From positions 6,386,001 to 6,450,000 of the forward strand of contig JAOVFP010000002.1 of assembly GCA_025738555.1 (NCBI GenBank): a DNA stretch of 64,000 nucleotides. Direction: 5' to 3'. This stretch comes from Cyathus striatus. Taxonomy: Eukaryota; Basidiomycota; Agaricomycetes; Agaricales; Nidulariaceae. How positions within the stretch are numbered: the stretch's first letter is position 1; every line of letters begins with the position of its first letter. Positions 23,851-35,613 of the stretch are shown one piece after another. Below the pieces are notes generated by a model. That model saw nothing but the letters and a program-made list of their open reading frames with translations, searched no databases and was not told the DNA's origin. The position numbers and the translations under genes were made by a program.

Positions 23851-26280
23851 CATACCATATCCTTAGCTAGATGCTGTAACATTTATTGTTGGTGCGTCCC
23901 AGTTAAAGGCCTTTATAGTACTGTGTATGCTTTAATTAGTTGAAATATTCAAGAGATCATGATGGAGATACGCACTTCAGTCAAATAGAGATTAAGTTAT
24001 AGCCTCGTTATCACCCAAGTACCTAGAAGCTCTTGTGTACTGTCGCACGGAGAACATTATCAACACTATTACTTTTCTGGTAAGTTCTTTAGGTCATGGA
24101 GAGTGTAGAACTTAAACTAAAAAACATAACATGAGTCATCGAACGTCTGTTCGACTTGAAAGTTGAGATGTTCCAAAGTCACTAAGACGCAGTTGCGATG
24201 CGCTATTTCTGGGTCTTTTTAATGCGTAAAGCAATGATTGAAAGGTTTTGGCGTGTAATTTTGGCGTTGAAACAGTGCGAGAGAGAGGAAGTTACATAGT
24301 CAGTTAGAGGAATTCGTAGAATGAACGGAGCAGAAGTAAGAGAGAACGCGAATCTTGTCCGACGACGGACTCGTTGGTGGCAGATTACATAAGTATGGCT
24401 GTTTCGTATGTAACTCTCGTTCAATTATGCCTCTGGTGCTAAACATACACGGTGAAATAACGTCGACAGCTATGAATAACAATTACCATTCTCCCGACTA
24501 CCAAGTTTATGGTCATTTTAGACTTGACATTGGTTTGACATCTGGACTATGATTCTCAAGCCAAGCGAGTCGATCATCTTGTTTGTACATCTGTTGAAAT
24601 TCAACGAGCCGCCCCCTGTCCAGCAACGAGCTCCGCGCATAACACGCGCTGCCGTTACTCCCTTGACCGTTCAGACCTGGTAAGGCAGCAAAGAACGATA
24701 ATTGTCTTCTCAAGTTGTGTATGTCTGATTCTTAAATGATATTAAGAAACCTGTATTCTGTATATAATAGAAAAACACTGTTGAAAATCACCAACATCAC
24801 ACTGCAAATGGTCCGTAAAGTGCATTTAGATAATTGTAAAAGTCCAATGACATAAATATCATAAACTGTTCTAAGATATGTGTGGTAGAAAATCAGACCA
24901 GTTAATGCTCTCCAATGCAGAAGGAGGAAGTGCTCGAAACGCAACCGCAGCTTCCACCAGCATGTAAAACCGTGATAGCATATATAAGATTGCGATAATG
25001 ATTGAAAGACGATAAGAGACGATTGCTACAAAGTGGAAAAAATGTGATTGGGAATGTTCGACACTGCTGTTCGACTTCAAATAAGAATATGGTGACAATG
25101 CAGAAATGCAAGAATGGATGATTAAAGCCAACGATATTACGAGTGCGGAAGTTCTCCATAGGTCTCTTTCAATTAACGAGGGAAACTGGGAGTTCCAAGA
25201 AAGACAGTGAACTAGACCAAAAATTATTGCTCCAGCCACAGGAACACGAGGTATTCTTAACAAGCGGGTAGTATTTTTATTGTGGACAGTCTTCATTTGA
25301 TCTCCAATAAATAAATAAATCCCTGATCCTTTCACGAGAACTATGCACTTATCTTTAACTGTAATAATTATCTTGAAAATTCGGAAGAAACTAGAAATTT
25401 GGCAGAATATTCGCTGTTTATGCAAATCAACAGCGGTGTCTTCGCATTTTCCATCCCCTAATCCCAATGTACTTGAATCCTTTATAACTTCGTCAGCAGT
25501 GGCACACCCTCCTCTTTCCGACTCCGACTGGTTCAATACTATGGGACTCGCCAGTGAGTTGATGGTTTCTAATCGAGATCCACCTTCCTCCTCACTAACT
25601 TCATCATTGGGTCTCTCCAAATGGGCCGACAGTTTTTGACGGTACGCACGGTACTGAACGGTACTCGATGTACCGTGCATGTACCGTGCAGTACTGATTA
25701 GTACCGTAAATGTACCGTGCACACCGTACATACCGCACAACAGATACTAATTTACGGTATAAATTGTAACCTAAATAAGCTATGTAAAATTAATTAAATA
25801 CTTATTATTATGCTATAACACTGGTTAATGAGGGTATAATGTATGGGTTATCAAGATTCTTCTTGCATCTTTGCCCTCATATACCCAATGAATTTAAGTA
25901 TAGTAGTGTACTCATAGTATAATTAGGTATTGCTGCTGTACAATTGGGCTTACCAGACATAATACTAATAATTATAACACTTTTCATCAATTAAAACGCA
26001 AAAATTCGAATTAAGATTTACTTGGAGAAAATTGTAAGTTTCATATATTGTAATGACATGTATTTATTTAATGTAGTACCGTGCATAAGTACCGTGCATA
26101 CCGTGAAAGTACCGCGCACTGCCACAATGTACCGTACAAGTACCGTACACATCAAAGACCACGTACCATGCAGATACCGTGCACAAAAATCTGTACTGTA
26201 CAGTACCGTTCATGAACAAAATGCCGTAAATTGGTACTGTAAAGTACCGTGCATGTATGACGCTCCGTTTGATCAAAAAC

Positions 26281-27208
26281 TATGCCACTCCGAATGGGAA
26301 ATTAATCACCGTAGTACAGAGTCGCCGTAGTCAACGGTGTTTCTTCTATTTTCTGCATTTTCACTGCACATTGTCATTCTAACATATAACTAAATGTCTC
26401 TAAACGTTCTAATATCAATAATATGTTCGAAGATTGGGCTAGAAGTTGTATTTTTTCATCATATGTTTTGATCAGTGGGATTTCCCACGCATTTCCCACA
26501 CCTCGTTGATGTACTTTAGAGTAGTTTTACTACAGCGCATTTGAAACATACAGTAATACATTATGTGTACGTGCCATTCGATCACATATTAGGCTTGTCA
26601 AACGACAGTATGTGTATGAATACTTAAACACAAACACTTCAGGTGCCTTCAGTTGGAATCAACTATATGGATGTATATTAATCTAACGCATACGCATAAT
26701 GATTTGTATGATGTCTCGCATTGCTTTCTCCATATGCCACACGCCTCAACACTTTCACCCTCAGACCGGATAGACTCAATGCTTGCTCATTGCATACTTT
26801 GAGCAACACCTCGTTAAATACTCTTATGTGAAGCAAAGTATTCAGTACATTTTTAAGCATCTTTGAACGCTAGCTTGAAATATGGGTATCAAATTTCTAG
26901 ACAAAATATGAACGAGTAGAGCTGAATAAATATTTAAGGTGGACTGAAATGCGCTGTAGTAAAACTACTCTAAAGTATATCAACGAGGTGTGGGAAATGC
27001 GTGGGAAATCCCGCTGATCAAAACATATGATGAAAAAACACAACTTCTAGCCCAATCTTCGAACATATTATTGATATTAGAATGTTTAGAGACATTTAGT
27101 TATACATTAGAACAACAATGTGCAGTGAAAATGCAGAAAATAGAAGAAACACCATTGACTACGGCGACTCTGTACTATGGCAATTAATTTCCCATTCGGA
27201 GCGGCATA
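26281..27208. mobile_element. Foldback element nested in the 5.4-kb transposon
   Basis: Arms of about 275 bases start TATGCCACTCCGAATGGG on the left. Their complement ends TATGCCGCTCCGAATGGG on the right. The arms are near-identical and enclose about 370 bases. AAAAAC stands on both sides (26275-26280, 27209-27214). The undisturbed sequence 'gatcaaaaactcacc' survives in the opposite arm of the host element near 29864-29879 (minus strand), confirming the insertion. Confidence 0.8.
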
Positions 27209-27221
27209 AAAAACTCACCAT

Positions 27222-29861
27222 ACCGTAGTTCGGCTGCCGTAGCAAAGGGGGTGCCGTAGCATTAGACATTTTCTGTTTTTTTCCGCCAAATCTTATGTTT
27301 TCAGTATTAATATATATTCTATGATATACTTCTACTATTATGACGAAAATATATGCCTGAAAAGTCTTTTTTTAAGGTTATTTCACGTGTGAAGGCCATT
27401 TTCCCACGCTTACTGACTGTGCGGAGACTCTTCAGTAAGACCCACAGAAGTGATTAGAATGCCAGCTGATTGTATATTGCATTAGGAGTATTAAAAATCT
27501 CACAGTATAGTTACTAAATAATTGTACTTAACTTGTTTTTTATAATGTGTTCCGTTGCCGTAGCATTGATCTTTTCTTTTCTTTTTTAACTATTTCCTAT
27601 ATTTTCTACATTGTTACATAGTGTATGCTATGGATACTATATTATATTGAAACTTGAAACCTTAAATTGTCCTGAAAGTGTCGTTTTTTCATGGTATGTC
27701 TCATATGAAGGCTGGTTTCCCACGCTTGTTCAATACGCAGAAACATCAACAATATTTACCAGACCCCAAATACAAGTAATTTGTACATCATGAACGTTAT
27801 AAAAAACGAGTTAAGTACTATTATTTAGTAGCTATAATGTGAGATTTTTTATTGGGGGAGCTTGCTCCCCCTATTTGTCTGCGTTGGCGAGCGAAAATGC
27901 GTAGTGGCTGTGCATGCACGTACGGATTTTGCCGCCACGCTCGGATTTCTCCGCCATTCTCGGATTTGTCCGAAACGCTTGTCAGATTTGCTAGCCACGC
28001 TCGGATTTATCCGTAAATACTCGGGTTTGTCCGCTTTGCGTTAGTGGGCACTTGGGCTTGACTTGGGCAATACTTACAGTTACAGCTAAAAAATTGAGGG
28101 CACCAGCTCCTCCCCAGTTTGAGCCGCGAGCATGCGTTAGTCAGCACTGTGATGGTGCACCGAATGCAAAATGTTGTCAAATCTTACACATTAAGTACAC
28201 TCATTTCCATTGTAAATACATCCCTGCTTGTTGTCAATAGTATGATTATTCCCCTCACTTGTAATAAATTTAAATTCCATAGTGAGTGCTTTGTATCAAC
28301 TTACTAAGCATTTTTTCCACCACCACTTCGAATACTATTGGATACTTAGTACTAGGCAACCAGTACACCCATGCATGTAGAATAATTAATTTGAGGCAAG
28401 GACTATTAGAATGAATCAAGAGCTTTAGAGCGAAAGGATAATAAATAAAATAATGCACAAGCCATTGAAATAGAGTTAGGACATTAGGACAAAAGTAGAA
28501 ATACTATTTAGCATAAAAATAAAGTAAAAATAAATCATAAGAACATTGAAGACAAAACCACTAATACAAAGTATATAATAAGTAAACTGGTTAAATTCTG
28601 TTTAAACAAAACTCAAGCAAAAATAGTAGTAGTTAAAATATTGTACAACAAGTTAACTTAGTATGTATAAAAAGAATATAATTAAAAACTAGGATTCGTC
28701 AAGCTTGCCCTTTAACGTGCGTCGCGAAGTGACGTATGTTACATGTTACTCCTAAAGCAATATGCAATCAGTTGGCATTCTAGTCACTTCTGTGGGTCAA
28801 TAGACTTGACGAATGTGCCAGAATGTGTTGGTAAGCTGACTCGTGTAAGTCTTTATCCGAATAATATCAATTCTTCAACTCAAGAAGCCATAAAGAGAAA
28901 ATTGAATAGCACAAATTAAGTTAAAACATATATTTCAGATCGATTTCAGGCCATATAATTGCAATAATTAGTTCCTATACACAACATAGACGGTACATCA
29001 TTACACATATGAATAAGAATTTTAAAAAATGGAGAGAAAGATAAAGTTTAGAGACTAAACTAACTCATTCCATATGAGAGTTACACCAAGTGCTCGGGGT
29101 ATTGTAAATTCGTTGAACTTAAAGCTTGGGCGGCTAGCTGCTCGATGATTGATAAGGTAGTGTGGGAAATATTGTTGAACAAAATATTTTGTGAAATAAC
29201 ATAGCTTCTGGGTCTATTTAAGATCACCTCACTGTTATTATAAAATTCGGAGATGTTTATATTGATATTGACCCCTCAAATTCCCCTCAAAGTCTCCGAG
29301 TTTCATGTTGTTTCGCATATGAAGGCTATTTTCCCACACTTGCTTAATGTGCCAGGACTTCAATATTTGTTAAGCCGGTATATAAATAAAATATACCTCG
29401 TGGATATCATAAAAAGCGAATTATGAATTATGTTGTAATGATTATAAAATCGGATATTTTATACTAGTAATGTTAGTGATGAGCCAAACAATATACTGTC
29501 GTTATAGCCACGTCTCTGGGTCGATTGCTTAATGAAGGCGGAATATGTTGAAAATTCGACTTTTGTAAATCTTTATGTACGACATAGAAGTAGATTAACT
29601 CAATTTTATAACATCCTTACATTTATTTTACTGCCTAGCAAGTATTACTGAGGAGTCTCCGCACGGTCAATAAGCGTGGGAAAATGACCTCCACACGTGA
29701 AATAACCTTAAAAAAAGACTTTTCAGGCATATATTTTCGTCATAATAGTAGAAGTATATCATAGAATATATATTAATACTGAAAACATAAGAATTGGCTA
29801 GAAAAAACACGAAATGTCCAATGCTACGGCACCCCCTTTGCTACGGCAGCCGAACTACGGT
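27222..29861. repeat. Inner inverted-repeat pair with CCGTAG motifs
   Basis: About 240 bases at 27222-27460 ('ACCGTAGTTCGGCTGCCGTA...') are repeated inverted at 29640-29861 with few differences. The 2.2 kb between them holds three copies of a block with 'gaaggc..ttttcccac.ctt', near 27390, 27710 and 29320. Short frames there are not convincing. It could be a separate element nested in the 5.4-kb transposon or that transposon's own internal structure. Confidence 0.65.
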
Positions 29862-29989
29862 ACGGTGAGTTTTTGATCAAACGGAGCGTCATATGCATGT
29901 ACCATGCGGTGTTGTAAATGTACCGTACAACAATTTTCATGTACCGTGCAGCATTAGTGTATTTATGTCAATAAATTAATTGCACTTCT

Positions 29990-30420
29990 TGTGTATGTAC
30001 TTCACTCTTACCCGCCCTCCCACTCAATATGCTTATCAATTAAGTATGTTGCTCATTAATGCCGACCTTCCCGCCCATCGTTTCCCACGCCTCCGCTTAA
30101 CAATTATGTTGCTTAATTGATGTCAACCTCTCCGCTCATTGTTTCCCACGCCTCCGCTTATTAATTTCCTGCATGACAACCTTCCCGCCCATCGTTTCCC
30201 ACGCTTCCGCTAATCATATTCAGTCCCCTGCCCGCCCCTCTTCTCAAAAATTCCCACGGTATTTCCTTTGCTAAATACTCACCCTCAACATTTCCCATGC
30301 ATTTTAGTGTTGCCCGCTGCTGCTTATAGCTTCCCATACTTCACCATCTCATCAGTTCATTGTTCCCCACCCTCCGCTTTCATTTTCCCACACACATATT
30401 GCTCATTCTTGGACTTTCCC
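29990..30420. repeat. Degenerate repeat with TTCCCACGC units
   Basis: Units such as 'cgcccatcgtttcccacgcc' with 'tccgctta' recur at irregular spacing, separated by AT-rich 'gcttaatt' stretches. The same 'ttcccacgc' word occurs elsewhere in the surrounding transposon. It is non-coding. Confidence 0.6.
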
Positions 30421-32029
30421 TTAAATTATAACTGTAGGTTGTAGGATTCACTGTACAAAAGTATTAATTATTCCACAGTAGAAATTTGAATTATTTCGCA
30501 TTTTCATATGATTACCCATTCTTATAATACCTAAGGTACACCATAATGTATAAAGCAAAATATATTACATATATTACAAAAAAATTCAAGAGAAAATATT
30601 AAATACTGAGCTAAATAATGCGAAATTACTTGCTCACTGTTGAGCATGATGATGAGGAAGGGTGCTCATCAACACATCACCCATCAATATGTGCGGCGGC
30701 CTTGAGGAAAGTGAGTTTGATGGCATTGATGAATGTCAATGACAGCAATTGCAAACATTGACAAAGGTGAGAAGAAGCGTGGGAAATTTTGAACAATGCA
30801 AAACGTTGAAGGAAATGGCGGGCGGGGAGCCGGACAAAGGAGAGATAGGAGAGTAGTGTAGAGTAATTTTAAAACATTGCAGGGTACTCTTCTTTATTCA
30901 ATATATAATGCTACTTGAGTAATGCTCTATTTACATTTGAATTTTCTACAATGATGTACCGTGCATAACCAAAAATGTACCGTGCATACCGTAAATAGTA
31001 CCGTACAATTTTTGATGTACCGCACAGTATCGTGCAGTGTACCGTGCAGTACCGTCAAAAACCACTAGCCCTCTCCAAATAGGTTCTGTCGTCATATTCT
31101 TCGTTAGAAGCCTCTCTGTCCGATGAAGTAACATTTATTATATCCAAGCGGATTGGCTGTCGAACATCAAAAGGCTTATGCCACCATATAATGGAGAGCA
31201 TAAATGTGCAAGCAGTAACCGCGAGCGTCGTAACCTCTAATGGGGCCAGAGCAAGCCCTCCAATACATTGCACAATAAACCAAAGTGACTGTGTAGCCAC
31301 GATAATCTTCGAGAGCCCATCGGCTTTACTTTTATCTTGAATATCTGCCTCTGTAATATTTGGGAATAAGATATCTCCAGAGTCGAGGAGATCCAGCACG
31401 GAATTAATAGCTGAAATCTTTCCCTGTCCCTCCACATAGAAACCCCCCATTCGAAGAAAGTGTGCATGCCACATAGTCCATTTTCGACCTGAGATATACA
31501 AATGATACTTAGTGTTATTAACATAAAACAAAAACATACCTGGCGCTTTATACTTGTTAAATAGATGCCTTGCAGCCCAAAATTGTCGAACTGCCTGCGC
31601 TAAAACAAACTCGGGAAACATAATAGTCCAGTACATTGATTTCAGTTTCCGTCTTATAATTTTCCAGTTCTTTTCATAACGATCTGGAACATCAAGATGT
31701 ATGGAGACCCATGTACAGAGAAATATTGTCATGAGACAGCTCCATATGATGTCTAGGATAGAGCGTTTATTGCAGTTGCAAAGCGGAACTGGATCGTTGT
31801 GTGTTGAGTTCAGAGATGAAAGTGATATTGGAAGGGTGTAAGAGGTATTTGAGGATATAGTTTGAATAGCGGTCGCATCGACGCGCCAAAGTGATATCTT
31901 GCGGAATATGAAATGGAATAAAATGTATACTAGAATCATTTGTGCACGATATTGAGATTGGTCTGTGAACTCGCATGTTATAGGGATTCAAAGACGATAT
32001 TCATCTCTGCACACGTGTGAGCTGCGTAC

Positions 32030-33360
32030 TATGCACTGTGATCTGCCTGCCAACTACTTCTGATGCACTACAAGGTTACTACAGCCATAGTCAGGTGCTG
32101 TATTTGACATATCTTGATGACATCTTACCATGGAGATGCACACACACTTCAGTCAAACAGGGATTCAAGAGTTAAATTTTAATGCTTGGGAATCAACAGC
32201 ATTGAAAATCGCATTAGTATAAGTACATTTATAACACGCATCAGCTTTTTCACATATATGGAATGTAGTGAGATCAAATATCTTTAAAACTACGGAGGAT
32301 GATGATAAAACCATCATTAAGGCACGGGGAGGTGCTGGATTGGGTACTGGATAGCAAGAATTCGAGAGAGCGTGCAGGAGAAGAAGAAAGAACAACATCA
32401 CGTAAGATAAGCGCCTTTTGGCGCTGTCCCGCAACAAACGAGAATCCTTCCATCAGCAAAAGATTGCTAACATCCATTAATACGATGTCAATAACTTGGA
32501 TGACAACCACGACCTCCTTATCTTTCTCCTACGTATTGACTGATAAGAAGAACCTGGTAAGGCAAACAATGGAACAATAAAAGTAAAGAATGATACTTGT
32601 CCTTGCAGCATGCACATGTCTTGCTTGAATGATTAAGAACTCTGTAGTCTGTATGTAATCGCGAAGGAGGGTGTGCAGGTCGCATATTTTGGTGTGCTGC
32701 TCCATAGAATGTTCTTGACAGACATCGCCACTCGAGATACATATTTGTCGTTAGGGGCGTACTAAGGCTAAGCGCCTTTACCAGCTGTGAGTGATTTCAA
32801 ATTCAAAAGGTCCAGAGAACCGGGCATTCAACGCACCTTACAAGCTTGGTATAAGCTCTATAGAAATTAAAAGTGTAATTGGGGTGGCAGCAGAGTGTGC
32901 ATCACCCGCTATTCTTGGCGCGCTCCAGAAAACCTTTAGTACTATCGCACAGAGTGCCACGGATGATAGCGCAAGTTGCACTAGTTTGATTTTACAAGCT
33001 AGAGGAATAAAGCGTGAGTTGCACCTCAACTTGTTAACTATTGAGTTCGAAGTGTTGAGGTGAGCGCTTGCAGCTTGGGGGAGCAGGGAGATAGAATGCA
33101 AGAAGAGGAGGTGGAGGAATGGGTGGGGGTTGTAAGGGAACCACTGAGTGGAGATCACTGTTATTACTGCACCTGGACAGGAGAGTGTTGTAACTCCCAG
33201 CAGCGATGTTGAGCCGGCAGACTCACTATATATGTCAAAGAACCCTTCCAATGCTACCATTCCATTGGATGCCAGCAACGTAGCGACAGTATTCTTGTAT
33301 GCTGAGTATGTAGGTGTAGGTGATGGAGGGCATAGGACGTGAACTAAGAAACACAATACG
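32030..33360. repeat. Repeated upstream module of copy B with drifted tail
   Basis: The block at 32170-32870 parallels the modules at 10190-10336, 20651-21050 and 36770-37200. From about 33130 a short stretch also resembles 5830-5970 ('gagccggcagactcac', 'cagcaacgtagc.acagtattctt'). The open frames are short and differ between copies by replacement changes, so I call no gene. Confidence 0.5.
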
Positions 33361-33941
33361 AAGCATGGAACATCCGTTCGATGTAAGTGTCACTACTATG
33401 TGAATGCAATGCGCCATTTCTGGATCTTTCTAACACGTAAACCAACAATTGACATTTTCTAGTGTGTGATTGCGGCATCTGGATAGTGCGAGAGAGGAAT
33501 TTAGATGAGTCTGGAATCTGCAGAATAAATGGAGCAGAAGAAGGTGAGAGCGGGTTGAACTTGCATTGAACAATGGCTCTCATCGGACACGACACAAGTG
33601 TGCCACAGAGCAAATGATGATTCTCAGCATGCAGCTTTAAAATAAGTAATGTATAGCTTTCCTAGGCTTTGGCGCAAGCTGCTCCAGCGTGTAAGTGTTG
33701 AATAATAAGATAAATCAATCCCATCATCTATTGACATCCGCCCATCATGTATGATAAGCGCTCAGCAACTTCGTGCAGCCTGTGCATGTCTGATTCTTCA
33801 ATAAAGTTGAGTAACCTCTATTCTGTATATAATAGAAAAACACTGTTAAAAATCGCCAACATCATATTGCAAATGGTCTGTAAAGTCATTTAGTGAATTG
33901 TAAAAGTCCAATGAGCCATGGCATAAATATCATAAACTATT

Positions 33942-35613
33942 CTAGGATATGTGGGGTAGAAAATCATACCAGTTAATGCTCTCCAATGCAGAAGGAGGAA
34001 GTGCTCGAAATGTAATCACAGCTTCCACTAGCAGGTAAAATCGTGCTAGTATGTATAACATGGCGAAAGTTATTGCAAGATTAATTAAGACATAGCAATA
34101 TTTGTCCGAAATGTAGTCACCACGGCGCAGAACCCCGAGCAAATAAAAAAAAAGTAATACTACAAGAATAGAAGATCAAAACAGATGAGATTACGATTGA
34201 TGAAGTCCTCCATAGGTCTCTTTCAATTAAGGAGGGAATGTGAGAGTTCCAAGAAATGCAATGGACTAGACCAAAAATCATTGCACTAGCCACAGGGATA
34301 CTGAATGTTTTTGATGGCTCGTATGGATCCAGATTGAGAATTGCGTCATCATCCAAACGATTGCCATAAAATAAAGGAATCCCTGATGCTTTCATGAGCA
34401 ATATGCATACTTTCTTAATGAGCCTAATGGGTATAGCAACCACAATAATTATCCCCATGGAAATTCTCATGAGCAATATGCATGCATTCATAATGGGCAT
34501 AGCGACCGCAATAACTATCCCTTTGGAAAATAAGAAAATAGGCGGAATATCCGCTGTTTATTTGATTTGCTGCTGTCATGTTTGTCGCTGCTAGGAGTTT
34601 CCCCTAATCCACTTGAGTCCTTTATATCTTCGTCAGTGGCATGCCTGCCTCTTTCCAACTCTGGGTGGTTCGGTATATCTGTGGAACCTGCCAGTGACTC
34701 GATATTTTCTGATTTAGATCCGCCCTCTTCTCTAGCTTCATCGTTAGGAGCTACTGTGTGAGTCATGCCTGATATTGAAGTAGCATCTATGGTATGTGGC
34801 ACCAGGATTGGCTGTCGGACATCAAAAGGCTTGTGCCACCAGATAATGGAAAGCATAAATGTGCAAGCGGTAACTGCGAGCGTCGTAACCTCCAGTGGGG
34901 TCAGAGCAAGCCCTTTAACGAGTCGTCCAATGCATTGCACAATAAACCAAACTGATTGTGTAGCCACAATAATCTTTGAGAGACCATCAGCTTTACTTTT
35001 GTCTTGTATATCTGCTTCTTTAATATTTCGAGATGGGAGATCGAACACGTCTGACCTAGTTTCAAAGAAATCCGAGTCTCGGCTATTCATATGGGGTTCG
35101 AAGTTATAGTCATAGAATCCCCCCATTCGAAGAAAGTGTGCATGTGTCATGGTCCATTCATGATCTACAAAAAGATATAATAATGCTATTGTTAGCATAA
35201 AAAGAAAACGTACCAGGCGATTTATATTTGTTAAAAAGACGCCTTGCATCCCAAAATTCTCGAACTGCCTGTGTTAAAACAAGTTCGGGAAACATAATAG
35301 TCCACCACATTGTTTTAAGTCTCCGCCCCAAGATTTTCCAGTTCGTCTCATAAGGACCAGGGACGTCGGGATGTACGGCAACCCATGTACAAAGAAATAA
35401 TGTCACGAGGCAGCTCCATATGATGTCTAGAATAGAGCGCTGGTTGCAGTTGCAAAGGGGTGTAGAGCCATTGGTCGTTGAGTTCAGAGATAAAAGTGAT
35501 ATCGGAAGAGTGTAGGATGTATTTGAGGATGCGGTTTGAATCGGGGTTGCATCTACACGCCAAAGTGATGTCTCGCGGAATATAAAGTGGTATAAAATGT
35601 ATACCAGAAACAT
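33942..35613 (-). pseudogene. Membrane-family gene copy C, frameshifted
   Basis: Exon 1 (35214-35613) and the first part of exon 2 (from 35164) are open and very similar to copy A. A ten-base deletion relative to copy A near 34520-34540 throws the frame out after 'QRIFRLFSYFPKG'. The homologous sequence then continues in a second frame (34117-34500, 'NACILLMRISMGIIIV...') and, after another length change near 34130, in a third (33942-34142, 'NLAITFAMLYILARFY...FLPHIS'). Unless unusual splicing bypasses both sites, it cannot make a full-length protein. Confidence 0.8.

Larger units (their letters stand above)
25623..31071. mobile_element. 5.4-kb transposon with 9-bp target duplication (GTACCGTGCA type)
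   Basis: TCTCCAAAT flanks it at 25614-25622 and 31072-31080. The ends read GGGCCGACAGTTTTTGACGG and, reverse-complemented, GGGCTAGTGGTTTTTGACGG; the five differences are all transitions. Inside each end are arrays of 'GTACCGTGCA'-type units (25640-25740, 26075-26250, 29895-29960, 30950-31060). The nine-base duplication suggests a Mutator-like element. No frame longer than about 100 codons and no transposase is visible, so it is non-autonomous. Two further inverted-repeat structures lie inside. Confidence 0.85.
24871..31939 (-). pseudogene. Membrane-family gene copy B, split by a 5.4-kb transposon
   Basis: The N-terminal half is encoded by 31540-31939 and 31072-31488, with a 51-base intron between them; the C-terminal half is encoded by 24871-25622. 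The left part ends in codons for 'TYLER' and the right part begins in 'HLERPNDEVSEEEGGS', both within the nine-base target duplication of the inserted element. Without the insertion and one duplication copy, the frame continues without a shift into 'PNDE', which matches 'VVPNDEAREEGGS' of copy A. The family landmarks are present: 'NCNKRSILDIIWSCL', 'DIQDKSKADGLSK', 'WWHKPFDVRQP' and 'ALPPSALESINWSDFLPHIS'. Both coding parts are otherwise open, so the insertion appears to be the main inactivating event and fairly recent. Confidence 0.85.

Noticed and set aside
25640..26250. GTACCGTGCA repeats as a CRISPR-like array
   Set aside because: The units are short, irregularly spaced and lie at transposon ends in a eukaryotic sequence. 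There are no equal spacers or cas genes.
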